Source: Bradyrhizobium nitroreducens (GTDB lineage Bacteria > Pseudomonadota > Alphaproteobacteria > Rhizobiales > Xanthobacteraceae). Taken from it: a stretch of DNA of 64,000 nt. The notes beneath the pieces were generated by a model, which saw nothing but the letters and a program-made list of their open reading frames with translations, was not told where the DNA came from and ran no database searches. Each line of letters starts with the position of its first letter. Position 1 is the stretch's first letter. This document shows positions 48,265 through 57,162 of the stretch, piece after piece. A program made the translations under genes and the position numbers. Location: positions 5,921,550 through 5,985,549 of the forward strand of contig NZ_LFJC01000003.1 of the NCBI RefSeq assembly GCF_002776695.1, in the 5' to 3' direction.

Positions 48265-49488
48265 TCATCCGATGAGGTCGATCAAAAGCACGCAGGCGCT
48301 TGTGAGCAGTCCCGCGACCGGCACCCACGCCGGTACGAGGAACACGCCGGACGGCGCCTTCGGCTCCGTCAGCTTGATGCGAAGAAGCGCGAGGTTGACC
48401 AGGGCAAAGATTGCCAGTGTCAATCGCGACGTCCACTCGGCCAGTCCCGTGAGCGGAACGGCGAGTGCGAAGATCAGGATGGCCGCGACGCCACACAAGG
48501 TCGCGACGATGGGCGTGCCGGTTCTGGGGCTTACCTTGGCGAGGATCGGCGGAAGATTGCCCTGGTCGGCCAAACCGTACAGCACGCGGGCGATCATGAT
48601 CATGTGGACGATGATGCCATTCGCTGTGGCCACGATCGCAATCGCACCCAGAATCTGCGGAGGGAGGCTAGTCAGCCGCTGAAAGACCAACGCCAGCGGA
48701 GCAGCGGAGCGGGCGAGCTCGGCTGGCGGCACCGCGGTGACGGCGATCCAGACCACCGCTGCGTAAAGGACTGCCGTCGCGCCCAGCGTGATGAAGAGCG
48801 CCCACGGCAAGGTCCGGCGAGGATTTTTCATCTCCTCGGAGATGTTGACGAGGTGCTCGAAGCCGATGAAGGCGAACACGGCCAGCAGCGAGGTCTGGGC
48901 GATCCCGGTCCAGGCTCCGAGGTCGCCGGTCGCGGGCCACATTTCGGGCAGTCGCGACACCAGCACGCCACCCTCGGACAGGCCGGCCGCAACGATGAGG
49001 AGCAATCCACCGATCTCCACGACCGTCATCAGGCCGGCGAAGCTGACGGACTGGACCGCGGAGAGGCAGGCGACGGCCCCCATCGCCAGCACGACGCCGG
49101 CAATGATCCAGCCAGACGACAGCGGAAGGAAGACGCCGAGATAGCCGGCGCTTCCCACGCTGATGGTGGCGCCGGAAATCGTCGCCGCCGCGACCACCAG
49201 CAGCCCGGTGGCGCCGCCGAGCCATTTTCGATGGAAGGCGGTCTGCACGTAGGCTGCTTCGCTTGCCGCGACCGGCATCCGTGTGCCCAATTCGGCGAAC
49301 GTTCCCGCGGTCATCCCCATCACGAATGCCGCGGCAAGAAACGCCAGCGGCGCGTGCATGCCGCTCCGTGCGGCCGCCGCGCCGACCAGAACGTAAATCC
49401 CTGCACCGATCGTGACGCCGAGCCCATAGAGCACCGCATGAGTCAGCGTGAGGGAGCGAACAAGCTTCGGCGTGTTCTGAGGCATCAT
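48265..49488 (-). CDS. APC-family amino-acid permease
   Basis: A protein of about 407 residues with 12 predicted membrane helices. It opens with LTLTHAVLYGLGVTIGAGIYVLVG (first helix, with the GxG cation/substrate motif) and FAELGTRMPVAASEAAYVQ. It resembles the cationic amino-acid/polyamine branch. ATG 49488 is preferred (the next codon is also ATG). A perfect TTGA-N6-TCAA box lies 73 bases before it, so microaerobic control is likely. Confidence 0.9.
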   Translation of the reverse strand: MMPQNTPKLVRSLTLTHAVLYGLGVTIGAGIYVLVGAAAARSGMHAPLAFLAAAFVMGMTAGTFAELGTRMPVAASEAAYVQTAFHRKWLGGATGLLVVAAATISGATISVGSAGYLGVFLPLSSGWIIAGVVLAMGAVACLSAVQSVSFAGLMTVVEIGGLLLIVAAGLSEGGVLVSRLPEMWPATGDLGAWTGIAQTSLLAVFAFIGFEHLVNISEEMKNPRRTLPWALFITLGATAVLYAAVVWIAVTAVPPAELARSAAPLALVFQRLTSLPPQILGAIAIVATANGIIVHMIMIARVLYGLADQGNLPPILAKVSPRTGTPIVATLCGVAAILIFALAVPLTGLAEWTSRLTLAIFALVNLALLRIKLTEPKAPSGVFLVPAWVPVAGLLTSACVLLIDLIG

Positions 49489-49561
49489 GATCTGTCCGAG
49501 AGCCGATGTGCGGAGGCGGGGCGACTGTAGCACCTGTTTGCCACCTGCTTCCGCGCAGTGC

Positions 49562-49575
49562 TTGAGGCGGATCAA
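49562..49575. promoter_or_regulatory. FixK/FNR-type box upstream of the permease
   Basis: TTGAGGCGGATCAA fits TTGA-N6-TCAA. It lies 73 bases before the permease start on the minus strand, in the gap to the MarR gene. This is a normal activator position. Confidence 0.6.
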
Positions 49576-49594
49576 GTGCAGGGATGGCTGCCGG

Positions 49595-50113
49595 CTAGCT
49601 CAACGCCGCCGACAGCTTGTGCATCACCCGGTCGAGCACTCTCACCTCCTCGGCGGTGAGCGCCGCGAGCAGCTCCGTCTCGCGCGCCAGCGCGAAAGGC
49701 ACGATCTTGCGATAGAGGGCGCGGCCGGCCGGGGTCAGCGAGACGATCAGCTCGCGCCGATCGTCGGGATGGTGCTTGCGGCTCGCAATGCCGCGCGACT
49801 CCAGTCCCTGGACGGCGCGGCTGACCTGCATCTTGTCGAGCGTCGTCAGCGGACCGATCTCCTTGGTCGCGATTTCCGCCCGCGCGCCGAGAATGGCGAG
49901 CACGCGCCATTCCTGCCGCGTCAGCGCAAAGCGTTCGGCATAGACCTCGGCAACCGCCAGCGACACCTGCTCGGCGAGACGCGCCAGCCGGTAAGGAAAA
50001 TATCGCTGCAGGTCGAGCCCGCCATCATCCTGCGCCGTAGCGCGCTCGGTCGCTTGCCGCCCTCGCGCCTCGCCCGAACGTCCCATCACGCCGTTTCCGC
50101 CTCGCCGGTCCAT
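49595..50113 (-). CDS. MarR-family transcriptional regulator
   Basis: A 172-residue winged-helix regulator. The recognition region is AEIATKEIGPLTTLDKMQVSRAVQGLESRG and the wing is HHPDDRRELIVSLTPAGRAL. An ATG 9 codons later (50086) is also possible. It is divergent from the VOC/FAD-hydroxylase genes, which suggests it regulates them and senses an aromatic ligand. Helix and wing are complete. Confidence 0.88.
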   Translation of the reverse strand: MDRRGGNGVMGRSGEARGRQATERATAQDDGGLDLQRYFPYRLARLAEQVSLAVAEVYAERFALTRQEWRVLAILGARAEIATKEIGPLTTLDKMQVSRAVQGLESRGIASRKHHPDDRRELIVSLTPAGRALYRKIVPFALARETELLAALTAEEVRVLDRVMHKLSAALS

Positions 50114-50133
50114 GGCAGATTCTTCCGAGCCAA

Positions 50134-50147
50134 TTGATCCAGATCAA
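50134..50147. promoter_or_regulatory. FixK/FNR-type box between MarR and aromatic genes
   Basis: TTGATCCAGATCAA is a perfect FNR/FixK consensus site (TTGAT-N4-ATCAA), 62 bases before the VOC gene start and 20 bases from the MarR start. It places the aromatic-hydroxylase cluster under possible oxygen-linked control. Confidence 0.65.
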
Positions 50148-50209
50148 ATCTCGGAAATAGTAACATCTGATACCAATTTCGCAACGGCAGATCCAGGGAG
50201 CGGAACATC

Positions 50210-50752
50210 ATGAAGATCGAGAAGATCCACCACGTCGCCTATCGCTGTGTCGACGCCAAGGCCACGGTCGAGTTCTACAAGAAGGTCATGAACATGGATC
50301 TTCTCGGCGCCATTGCCGAGGACCGGGTGCCTTCGACCAAGGCGCCGGATCCCTACATGCACATCTTCCTCGACGCCGGGAACGGCAACATCCTCGCCTT
50401 CTTCGAGCTGCCGAACTCGCCGCCGATGGGCCGCGATCCCAACACGCCGGACTGGACCCAGCACATCGCCTTCCAGGTCAAGGATCTCGCCGAGCTCGAA
50501 GAGGCTAAGACGCGCGCGGAAGCCGCCGGCCTCGACGTCGTCGGCGTCACCGATCACACCATCTTCAAGTCGATCTATTTCCGCGATCCCAGCGGCCACC
50601 GCCTGGAGATCGCGGCCTGGACCGCCACGCCCGAGCAGATCGACCGCATGAAGTCGGTCGCGCACGAGATGGTCGAGGAATGGTCGCGCACCAAGCGTCC
50701 GCCGCGCCACACCGCCTGGATGCACGAGAAGGAATTCGCGGACGCGCATTGA
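50210..50752 (+). CDS. VOC-family protein (extradiol dioxygenase/glyoxalase-like)
   Basis: A 180-residue vicinal-oxygen-chelate protein. Metal-ligand candidates are His9 (IHHVAYRC), His86 (TQHIAFQVKDL) and Glu128 in GHRLEIAAW. This fits a glyoxalase or type I extradiol dioxygenase. It is the first of three co-oriented genes with the FAD hydroxylase and DUF2783, so a ring-cleavage or isomerase step in aromatic breakdown is likely. The substrate is not set. Confidence 0.85.
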   Translation: MKIEKIHHVAYRCVDAKATVEFYKKVMNMDLLGAIAEDRVPSTKAPDPYMHIFLDAGNGNILAFFELPNSPPMGRDPNTPDWTQHIAFQVKDLAELEEAKTRAEAAGLDVVGVTDHTIFKSIYFRDPSGHRLEIAAWTATPEQIDRMKSVAHEMVEEWSRTKRPPRHTAWMHEKEFADAH

Positions 50753-50780
50753 TCCCGGGCCCGTGCATCAGGAAGCGAAC

Positions 50781-52418
50781 ATGACGAGCTACATCTATCC
50801 GAAGTTCGGCTATCGGCGCTCCCGGGAGCAGGCCGAGGGGATCGTGAAGCGGCATCCGATCGTGGTGATCGGCGCAGGTCCCATCGGCCTGACCGCGGCG
50901 CTCGATTGCGCGGCCCGCGGCCAGCCGGTGATCGTGCTCGATGACAACGACACCGTCTCGATCGGCTCGCGCGCGGTCTGCTATGCCAAGCGTCCGCTGG
51001 AAATATGGGACCGCCTCGGCTGCGCGGCGCCCATGGTCGAGCGCGGCGTGAGCTGGAATGTCGGCAAGGTGTTCTTCCAGGACGAACTGTCCTACCAGTT
51101 CGATCTGTTGCCGGAGGCCGACCATCAATGGCCGGCCATGATCAATCTGCAGCAATATCATCTGGAAGAGATGCTGGTGGCCAAATGCCGGGCCAATCCG
51201 CTGATCGAGCTGCGCTGGAAGCACCGTCTTCTCAGCCTCAAGCAGGGCGCCGACCATGCGACGCTGGCGGTGGAAACGCCCGACGGCATCTTCACCATGG
51301 AGGCGCAATGGGTGATCGCCTGTGACGGGGCAAATTCCGACGTGCGCAAGATGGTGGGCGCCGAGTTCACCGGACAGTTCTTCCAGGACCGCTTCCTGAT
51401 CGCCGACGTCGCCATGAAGGCGGACTTCCCGACCGAGCGCTGGTTCTGGTTCGATCCGCCGTTTCATCCCGGCCAGTCGGTGCTGCTGCATCGGCAGGCC
51501 GGCAACATCTGGCGCATCGACTTCCAGCTCGGCTGGGACGCCAATCCGGAGGAGGAAAAGCGGCCCGAGCGGGTGATCCCGCGCATCCGCGCCATGCTCG
51601 GCGAGGATACCGAGTTCGCGCTCGAATGGGTCTCGATCTACCAGTTTGCCTGTCGGCGCATCGACAATTTCCGTCAAGGCAGGGTGCTGTTCGCCGGCGA
51701 TGCTGCCCACCAAGTCTCGCCATTCGGCGCACGCGGCGCCAATACCGGCGTCCAGGACATCGACAATCTCGCCTGGAAGCTCGCGATGGTGCTGCGCGGT
51801 GAAGCCTCGGAAGCGCTGCTCGACAGCTATCACGAGGAGCGCGCGTATGCTGCGGACGACAACATCCTGAACTCGACGCGGGCCACCGATTTCATCACGC
51901 CGAAGACGAAGCCGAGCCGCTACTTCCGCGACGCGGTGCTCGAGCTCGCCCGGCATCACGGCTTCGCGCGACCGCTGGTCAACAGCGGCCGGCTCTCGAC
52001 GCCGACCCCTTACGTGACGTCGGTGCTCAACACGCCCGACCATGACGCGATGATGGGCGGCATGCGCCCCGGTACGAATGCCGCCGATGCGCCGATTGCG
52101 GTTGACGGCAAGCCGGCCTGGTTCCTGCATTGTCTCGGCGATGGCTTCACGGTCGTGGCCTTCGGCAAGGTGAGCGACAAGACGGAGATCGCGGTGGGGC
52201 CGTTCGCGGCCAGGCTCATTCTCGTCGGTCGCGACATCGAGGATCCCACGGGTCTCCTCGCGCAGCGCTACGGCGCCGCGCCCGGGACCACCTATCTGTT
52301 CCGCCCCGATCAATATGTCGCCGCGCGCTGGAGCGGATTCGACGAGGCCAAGATCACCCAGGCGGTGCTGCGCGCCTCTGGCCACGACGCTGCCGACCGG
52401 ACGGAGCTTGCGGCATGA
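50781..52418 (+). CDS. FAD-dependent aromatic hydroxylase (PheA/MhpA-type)
   Basis: A 545-residue flavoprotein monooxygenase. The FAD site is VVIGAGPIGLTAALDCA (residues 29-45), the DG motif is VIACDGANSDVRKMVG (about 181-196), and GDAAHQVSPFGARGANTGVQDIDNLAWKL carries the ribityl-binding GD motif (about 302-330). A C-terminal thioredoxin-like tail fits phenol or 3-hydroxyphenyl-propionate hydroxylases. ATG 50781 is preferred over GTG 50763. It overlaps the next gene by 4 bases. Confidence 0.9.
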   Translation: MTSYIYPKFGYRRSREQAEGIVKRHPIVVIGAGPIGLTAALDCAARGQPVIVLDDNDTVSIGSRAVCYAKRPLEIWDRLGCAAPMVERGVSWNVGKVFFQDELSYQFDLLPEADHQWPAMINLQQYHLEEMLVAKCRANPLIELRWKHRLLSLKQGADHATLAVETPDGIFTMEAQWVIACDGANSDVRKMVGAEFTGQFFQDRFLIADVAMKADFPTERWFWFDPPFHPGQSVLLHRQAGNIWRIDFQLGWDANPEEEKRPERVIPRIRAMLGEDTEFALEWVSIYQFACRRIDNFRQGRVLFAGDAAHQVSPFGARGANTGVQDIDNLAWKLAMVLRGEASEALLDSYHEERAYAADDNILNSTRATDFITPKTKPSRYFRDAVLELARHHGFARPLVNSGRLSTPTPYVTSVLNTPDHDAMMGGMRPGTNAADAPIAVDGKPAWFLHCLGDGFTVVAFGKVSDKTEIAVGPFAARLILVGRDIEDPTGLLAQRYGAAPGTTYLFRPDQYVAARWSGFDEAKITQAVLRASGHDAADRTELAA

Positions 52419-52609
52419 TGCTCAATTTGTCACCGAACATCGCCGATCCCGACGATTTCTACGCCGAGCTGATCAACAGCCAGCGCGATCTCGACGAGGA
52501 GCAGGCGCTGCGCATGAACGCCCGGCTGATCCTGTTGCTCGCCAATCACATCGGCGACCGCAAGGTGCTCACGGAGGCGATCGGCTGCGCCCGCCGCGGT
52601 GGTGGCTAA
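52415..52609 (+). CDS. DUF2783 small protein
   Basis: A 64-residue protein: LSPNIADPDDFYAELINSQRD then DEEQALRMNARLILLLANHIGD. This is the DUF2783 family, typically encoded right after an FAD hydroxylase, as here through an ATGA overlap. Function unknown; a helper of the hydroxylase is likely. Confidence 0.85.
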   Translation: MMLNLSPNIADPDDFYAELINSQRDLDEEQALRMNARLILLLANHIGDRKVLTEAIGCARRGGG

Positions 52610-52691
52610 CGCACGGGAACATGGCTTTATCGGCAGAGGAGGCCGCTGGCTGCGCTGGTGGAGATCCCACTTGCGTGATCTCGCCGCTTTC

Positions 52692-52705
52692 TTGACTTGG
52701 CTCAA
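52692..52705. promoter_or_regulatory. FixK/FNR-type box upstream of EF-hand/P-type ATPase genes
   Basis: TTGACTTGGCTCAA matches TTGA-N6-TCAA and lies 60 bases before the EF-hand gene ATG, an ideal activator distance. Likely drives both genes. Confidence 0.65.
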
Positions 52706-52765
52706 GGTAAATTCGGTGAAGTTCGACAACTTCGTCGGGTCCGCACCAAGGCCGGAGGAAGTGCC

Positions 52766-53233
52766 ATGCTAGGTCGAACCGTTGCTGCAGCGTTGTTGTT
52801 CGCCATCCTGGGCCAACCAGCCTTGGCTCAATCGCCGGCGGACCATCAGAACCATCATCCCGGACAGGAGCAGGCGCCGGCGTCGCCGCAGGCGAGTCCT
52901 CCAGCCAACCCATCCGCCGAGCGGCAGAGCCCGACGCGCGGTGGAGACATGATGGGAATGATGGGGCGCGGAATGATGGGACAAGGCATGAAGGGGCAAG
53001 GAATGAAGGGGGATGGCGCGACCGGCGGTGACGCCATGGAGCCGCCGGTCGCCTTCCGCATCATCTTCGCGCTGATGGATGCCGATGGTGACGGAACCGT
53101 CTCGTTGCCCGAGTTTCAGGCCGCTCACGAACGCCTTTTCAAGGCCATGGACCGGGACAAGGACGGCAAACTCACCCTGGAAGAGATGATGGCGTTCATG
53201 CACAGGAACAAGAGCGCCGTCCCGCAGCAATAG
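52766..53233 (+). CDS. Periplasmic EF-hand protein with Met/Gly repeat
   Basis: A 155-residue protein. The signal peptide ends LAQS (about 22). A His/Pro/Gln-rich linker is followed by a Met/Gly repeat (DMMGMMGRGMMGQGMKGQ, about 61-78). Two EF-hands follow: DADGDGTVSLPEF (about 105-117) and DRDKDGKLTLEEM (about 130-142). ATG follows GGAGGAAG. The Met-rich stretch could bind copper and the EF-hands calcium. It precedes a P1B ATPase gene by 49 bases, so it may deliver metal to or from the pump. Confidence 0.85.
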   Translation: MLGRTVAAALLFAILGQPALAQSPADHQNHHPGQEQAPASPQASPPANPSAERQSPTRGGDMMGMMGRGMMGQGMKGQGMKGDGATGGDAMEPPVAFRIIFALMDADGDGTVSLPEFQAAHERLFKAMDRDKDGKLTLEEMMAFMHRNKSAVPQQ

Positions 53234-53282
53234 CGAGTGGAACTCGAAGGGCGGGCGCGCCAAGCCATGTTGTTTGCAAGCC

Positions 53283-55568
53283 ATGTCGTTTGATCGGGTC
53301 TTGCGATGGGCTCTGGTTGCGATCGCAATCGCGGGATTGACTGCGGGTACTCTCGCGCGAGCCGCGGGCCGGCCTGAGGCTGCCGATGTCGCGTGGGCGC
53401 TCGGCACGGCGCCCGTGATTGCGGGATTGGCGGTCTCGATCGTCCAGGACCTTCTGCGGGGCCGCGTCGGAGTGGACGCGATCGCGCTGCTGTCGATGAG
53501 TGCAGCTTTGGCGCTCGGACAGCCGCTCGCAGGCGCCGTGGTCGCGCTGATGTATTCCGGCGGCAACGTGCTGGAGGAGATCGCGGTCGCCCGGGCGGAG
53601 CACGATCTGCGATCTCTGGTTGACCGGGCGCCGCGGCAGGTCCACCGCAAGTCCGGCGAGCGGATCGAGGATGTTCCGATCGAGGACGTCGCGGTCGGCG
53701 AAGAGCTTCTGGTGAAGGCCGGCGAGATCGTGCCGGTCGACGGCGTCGTTGCGTCGGCCTTCGCTTCGATCGACGAGTCCGCGGTGACCGGCGAGCCGAT
53801 TCCGGTGGAGAAGACGCGCGGAAGCGCCGTTCTTTCTGGCTCTCTGAACGCGGGCGAGACCTTCCAATTGACTGTGACCGCGGCGGCCAGCGAGAGTACC
53901 TATGCGGGCATCGTTCGCATGGTGACGGCGGCGCAGACGGCGAGAGCCCCTTTCGTGCGGTTGGCCGACCGGTATGCGCTGATCTTTCTGCCGGTGACAC
54001 TCGTCGTTTCCTACGTGGCATGGCACATCTCGGGCGACGTGACCCGCAGCCTTGCCGTGCTGGTGGCGGCGACGCCGTGCCCCTTGATTCTGGCCGCACC
54101 CGTCGCCTTCATCGCCGGGGTGGCGCGAGCGGCCCGCCGCGGCATCCTGATCAAGGGCGGGAAGGCGCTGGAGGCGTTGGCCCGCGCGCACACCGTGCTC
54201 TTCGACAAGACCGGCACCCTGACTGTGGGCGGGGCGCGATTGCTGGCCGTAGAGGTTGCGCCGGGCGAAGATCCGGATGAGGTCCTCACGCTCGGGGCGT
54301 CGCTCGAGCAGGCTTCGCATCACGTGCTCGCGAAGGCCGTCGTCGCTGCGGCCCTCGCCCGGGGGCTCGAGCTGAAGCCGCCGGAACACGTCAAGGAGAC
54401 CATGGGTTCCGGCCTCAGCGGCCGGATCGACGGACGCCAGGTCATGGCCGGTTCGCGAGAGATGCTTCTCTCGCGTTCCGAGCTTTCGCCATGGGAGTTG
54501 CGGGCAATTCGACGTGCCTCGTGGCGCTCGGCGCTGATCGTCTTCGTCGCGGTGGACGGCCGTCTCATCGGCGCGTTGCTGCTGGCGGACGAATTGCGTG
54601 CCGATACGCCACGCGCGATCCGGCTGCTGCGCGATGCCGGCATTGCGCGCATGGTGATGGTCACGGGTGATCGCGCCGCAGCGGCACAGGCCATCGGAGC
54701 GGCGCTGGATCTCGATGCCGTGCTGGCCGATCGCGTTCCCTCGGACAAGGTCGAGGCGGTGCGCAGCGAACAGCGGCTGTACCCCACCATCATGGTCGGC
54801 GACGGCATCAACGACGCCCCGGCGCTGGCCGTGGCTGACACGGGGATCGCGCTCGGTGCGCGCGGTGCAAGCGCTTCCTCCGAGGCGGCAGATGTGGTGA
54901 TTCTCACCGATCGGCTCGATCGGGTTGGCGAGGCGATCATCATCGCCCAGCGCGCACGGCGCATCGCCCTGCAAAGCATCTTCGTCGGGATGGGGTTGTC
55001 ACTGGCGGCAATGGCGGCTGCCAGCCTTGGCTGGCTCGATCCCGTACCTGCCGCGATCGTCCAGGAGGTGATCGATGTTGCCGTGATCCTGAACGCGCTG
55101 CGGGCGCTGAATCCGCCCTACGTCGGGAGCGGTCCGCGCCTCACGGCGGAGCAGGGGCTGACGTTGCATCACGATCATCAGGCCCTGCTCAGGGACCTCG
55201 ACCGCCTCCGTCATATCGTCGATGCGCTGGACGATGCGATGCCCGAAGCCGTCGCCGCGTTGATCAGCGAGGCCAACCGGCTGGTCCAGGGCAGCGTCGT
55301 GATGCACGAACGCGAGGATGAAGACAGCGTCTATCCGAAGCTCACCGAGGTGCTGCGCGACCGCCACGGACTCTCTGCCATGAGCCGTGCGCATCGCGAG
55401 ATCCTGCATCTTGCGCGGCTGCTCGCGCGGATCGCGGAGGATCTGCCGTCGGAGAAGATCGACCGCTACCTCGTTCGGGACGCTCAGCGCGTGATCGAGG
55501 CGATCGAAACGCTGGTGCGCATGCACACGGCCCAGGAGGAGGATATCTACGAGTCCGTTGCGGCATAG
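53283..55568 (+). CDS. P1B-type metal ATPase fused to a C-terminal hemerythrin-like domain
   Basis: A 761-residue fusion. The pump part (about 1-600) has ESAVTGEPIP, the transmembrane metal motif TPCP (264-267), the phosphorylated Asp308 in FDKTGTLT, and GDGINDAPALA. It lacks the N-terminal metal-binding domain and the usual CPC/SPC motif. The last 150 residues form a hemerythrin-like four-helix unit: HHDHQALLRDL, VMHEREDEDSVYP, SRAHREILHL and MHTAQEEDIYESV, with His/Glu ligands for a di-iron centre. It may export a metal in response to oxygen or iron. The cargo is not determined. Confidence 0.88.
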   Translation: MSFDRVLRWALVAIAIAGLTAGTLARAAGRPEAADVAWALGTAPVIAGLAVSIVQDLLRGRVGVDAIALLSMSAALALGQPLAGAVVALMYSGGNVLEEIAVARAEHDLRSLVDRAPRQVHRKSGERIEDVPIEDVAVGEELLVKAGEIVPVDGVVASAFASIDESAVTGEPIPVEKTRGSAVLSGSLNAGETFQLTVTAAASESTYAGIVRMVTAAQTARAPFVRLADRYALIFLPVTLVVSYVAWHISGDVTRSLAVLVAATPCPLILAAPVAFIAGVARAARRGILIKGGKALEALARAHTVLFDKTGTLTVGGARLLAVEVAPGEDPDEVLTLGASLEQASHHVLAKAVVAAALARGLELKPPEHVKETMGSGLSGRIDGRQVMAGSREMLLSRSELSPWELRAIRRASWRSALIVFVAVDGRLIGALLLADELRADTPRAIRLLRDAGIARMVMVTGDRAAAAQAIGAALDLDAVLADRVPSDKVEAVRSEQRLYPTIMVGDGINDAPALAVADTGIALGARGASASSEAADVVILTDRLDRVGEAIIIAQRARRIALQSIFVGMGLSLAAMAAASLGWLDPVPAAIVQEVIDVAVILNALRALNPPYVGSGPRLTAEQGLTLHHDHQALLRDLDRLRHIVDALDDAMPEAVAALISEANRLVQGSVVMHEREDEDSVYPKLTEVLRDRHGLSAMSRAHREILHLARLLARIAEDLPSEKIDRYLVRDAQRVIEAIETLVRMHTAQEEDIYESVAA

Positions 55569-55661
55569 GCGAGGACCGCGCGGGGCGCTGGCTCCCGGCG
55601 ATTGCCGCGTCACGAGACCGAAGCGCCTGCGTTGATGAGTCTGCGCAACTCACGAGCGGAC

Positions 55662-55675
55662 TTGAGTCAGCTCAA
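55662..55675. promoter_or_regulatory. FixK/FNR-type box upstream of the ferric-reductase-like gene
   Basis: TTGAGTCAGCTCAA matches TTGA-N6-TCAA; it lies 52 bases before ATG 55728, suitable for class II activation. Confidence 0.65.
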
Positions 55676-55727
55676 TGCAGCGCGGGGCGATCGGCTCTAG
55701 ATGACGGCGCAAGGTCGCGAGGGAAAG

Positions 55728-57077
55728 ATGCAGAAGCTCAAACGGGTATTGTTCGGCACCTTGGTCGTTCTCGCCCTGCTGTGGCTGGTTGCGGAGCCCC
55801 AGCCATTTGGCTCGGGTTCCTTCTTCCCGCTTCGCGAGAAAATGGTGCAGCTGAGCGGCGTCCTGGCAATCGGCTGCATGAGCATGGCGATGATCCTCGC
55901 GCTGCGACCGCGTTGGCCGGAGGCCTGGCTAGGCGGTCTCGACAAGATGTACCGCCTGCACAAATGGTTCGGGATCGCGGCCCTTGTGACGGCCATTATC
56001 CATTGGCTCTGGGCCAATGGTCCGAAATGGGCGGTCGGTTGGGGTTTGCTGACCCGGCCTCAGCGTGGACCAAGGCCTGTCATCGACAATCCGATCGAGG
56101 CCTTCTTCGGCGGCCTTCGTGAGCCGGCGGAGGGGCTGGGCGAGTGGGCCTTCTACGGTGCCGTCGTGCTGATCGCCTTGGCGCTCATTCAAATGTTCCT
56201 CTATCGGCTGTTCTACAAGACGCATCGGCTCCTCGCCGTCGCGTATCTGGTTCTGGTCTTTCATGCGGTCGCGCTGATCAAGTTCAGCTATTGGATGTCG
56301 CCGCTCGGCTGGATCGTCGGGGCGCTGCTTGCCTTCGGGACGTGGGCGGCGGCGGTGACGCTGTTGCGACGCATCGGGGCCGGGCGCCAGGTCCAGGGCA
56401 GGATCACCTCGCTCAAATATTATCCCGGCGTCAGAGCGATCGAGACCGAGATCGAGGTGCCCCATGGCTGGCCGGGGCATCGACCGGGCCAGTTCGCCTT
56501 CGCCACGTCCGATGTCTCGGAGGGCGCGCATCCCTACACGATCGCCTCCGGCTGGAACGCCGCGGATCCCCGGATCATCTTCATCACCAAGGAACTCGGG
56601 GACCACACCAGCCGGCTGCGGGAGAAGCTCCGGGTCGGGCAGGAGGTGAAGGTGGAAGGGCCCTACGGCTGCTTCACGTTCGATGATGACTGTTCGCACC
56701 AGATCTGGATCGGCGGCGGTATCGGCATCACGCCCTTCGTGGCCCGCATGAAACAGGCGGCCATGAAGGATGTTCCTGGTTGCTCGGTCGCGCAGACCGT
56801 TGATCTCTTTCACACCACCGCAGACGTGGACGAGGAAGCCCTCGGCAAGCTTGCGGCAGATGCGCGTTCGGCAGATGTCCGGCTCCACGTTCTCATCGAC
56901 GCCCGCGATGGACGCCTGACCGGCGAACGCATCCGCGAAGCCGTTCCGCAATGGCGCGAGGCGAGCATCTGGTTCTGCGGCCCGGCGGCTTTCGGCGAGG
57001 CGCTCAGGCGAGACTTCAGTGCGCACGGCTTCCCCGTCGAGCAGCGGTTTCATCAGGAGCTGTTCGCGATGCGATGA
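55728..57077 (+). CDS. Ferric-reductase-like transmembrane flavocytochrome
   Basis: A 449-residue protein. The N-terminal half (about 1-220) has six membrane segments with haem-type histidines (RLHKWFGIAALVTAIIHW, THRLLAVAYLVLVFHAV), as in ferric-reductase/NOX-like domains. The C-terminal half is a ferredoxin-reductase module: HRPGQFAFA and HPYTIASG for FAD, GGGIGITPFVARM and WFCGPAAFGEAL for NAD(P)H. It carries electrons from cytoplasmic NAD(P)H across the membrane. A FixK-type box is upstream. The electron acceptor is unknown. Confidence 0.9.
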   Translation: MQKLKRVLFGTLVVLALLWLVAEPQPFGSGSFFPLREKMVQLSGVLAIGCMSMAMILALRPRWPEAWLGGLDKMYRLHKWFGIAALVTAIIHWLWANGPKWAVGWGLLTRPQRGPRPVIDNPIEAFFGGLREPAEGLGEWAFYGAVVLIALALIQMFLYRLFYKTHRLLAVAYLVLVFHAVALIKFSYWMSPLGWIVGALLAFGTWAAAVTLLRRIGAGRQVQGRITSLKYYPGVRAIETEIEVPHGWPGHRPGQFAFATSDVSEGAHPYTIASGWNAADPRIIFITKELGDHTSRLREKLRVGQEVKVEGPYGCFTFDDDCSHQIWIGGGIGITPFVARMKQAAMKDVPGCSVAQTVDLFHTTADVDEEALGKLAADARSADVRLHVLIDARDGRLTGERIREAVPQWREASIWFCGPAAFGEALRRDFSAHGFPVEQRFHQELFAMR

Positions 57078-57162
57078 TGGACAGTCGCACCTCCATTTCG
57101 CTTCCCAACTTGCCCTGGCGGCCAGTCCCTGTAATCTGCGGCAAACAACAGGGAAGGGTGCG

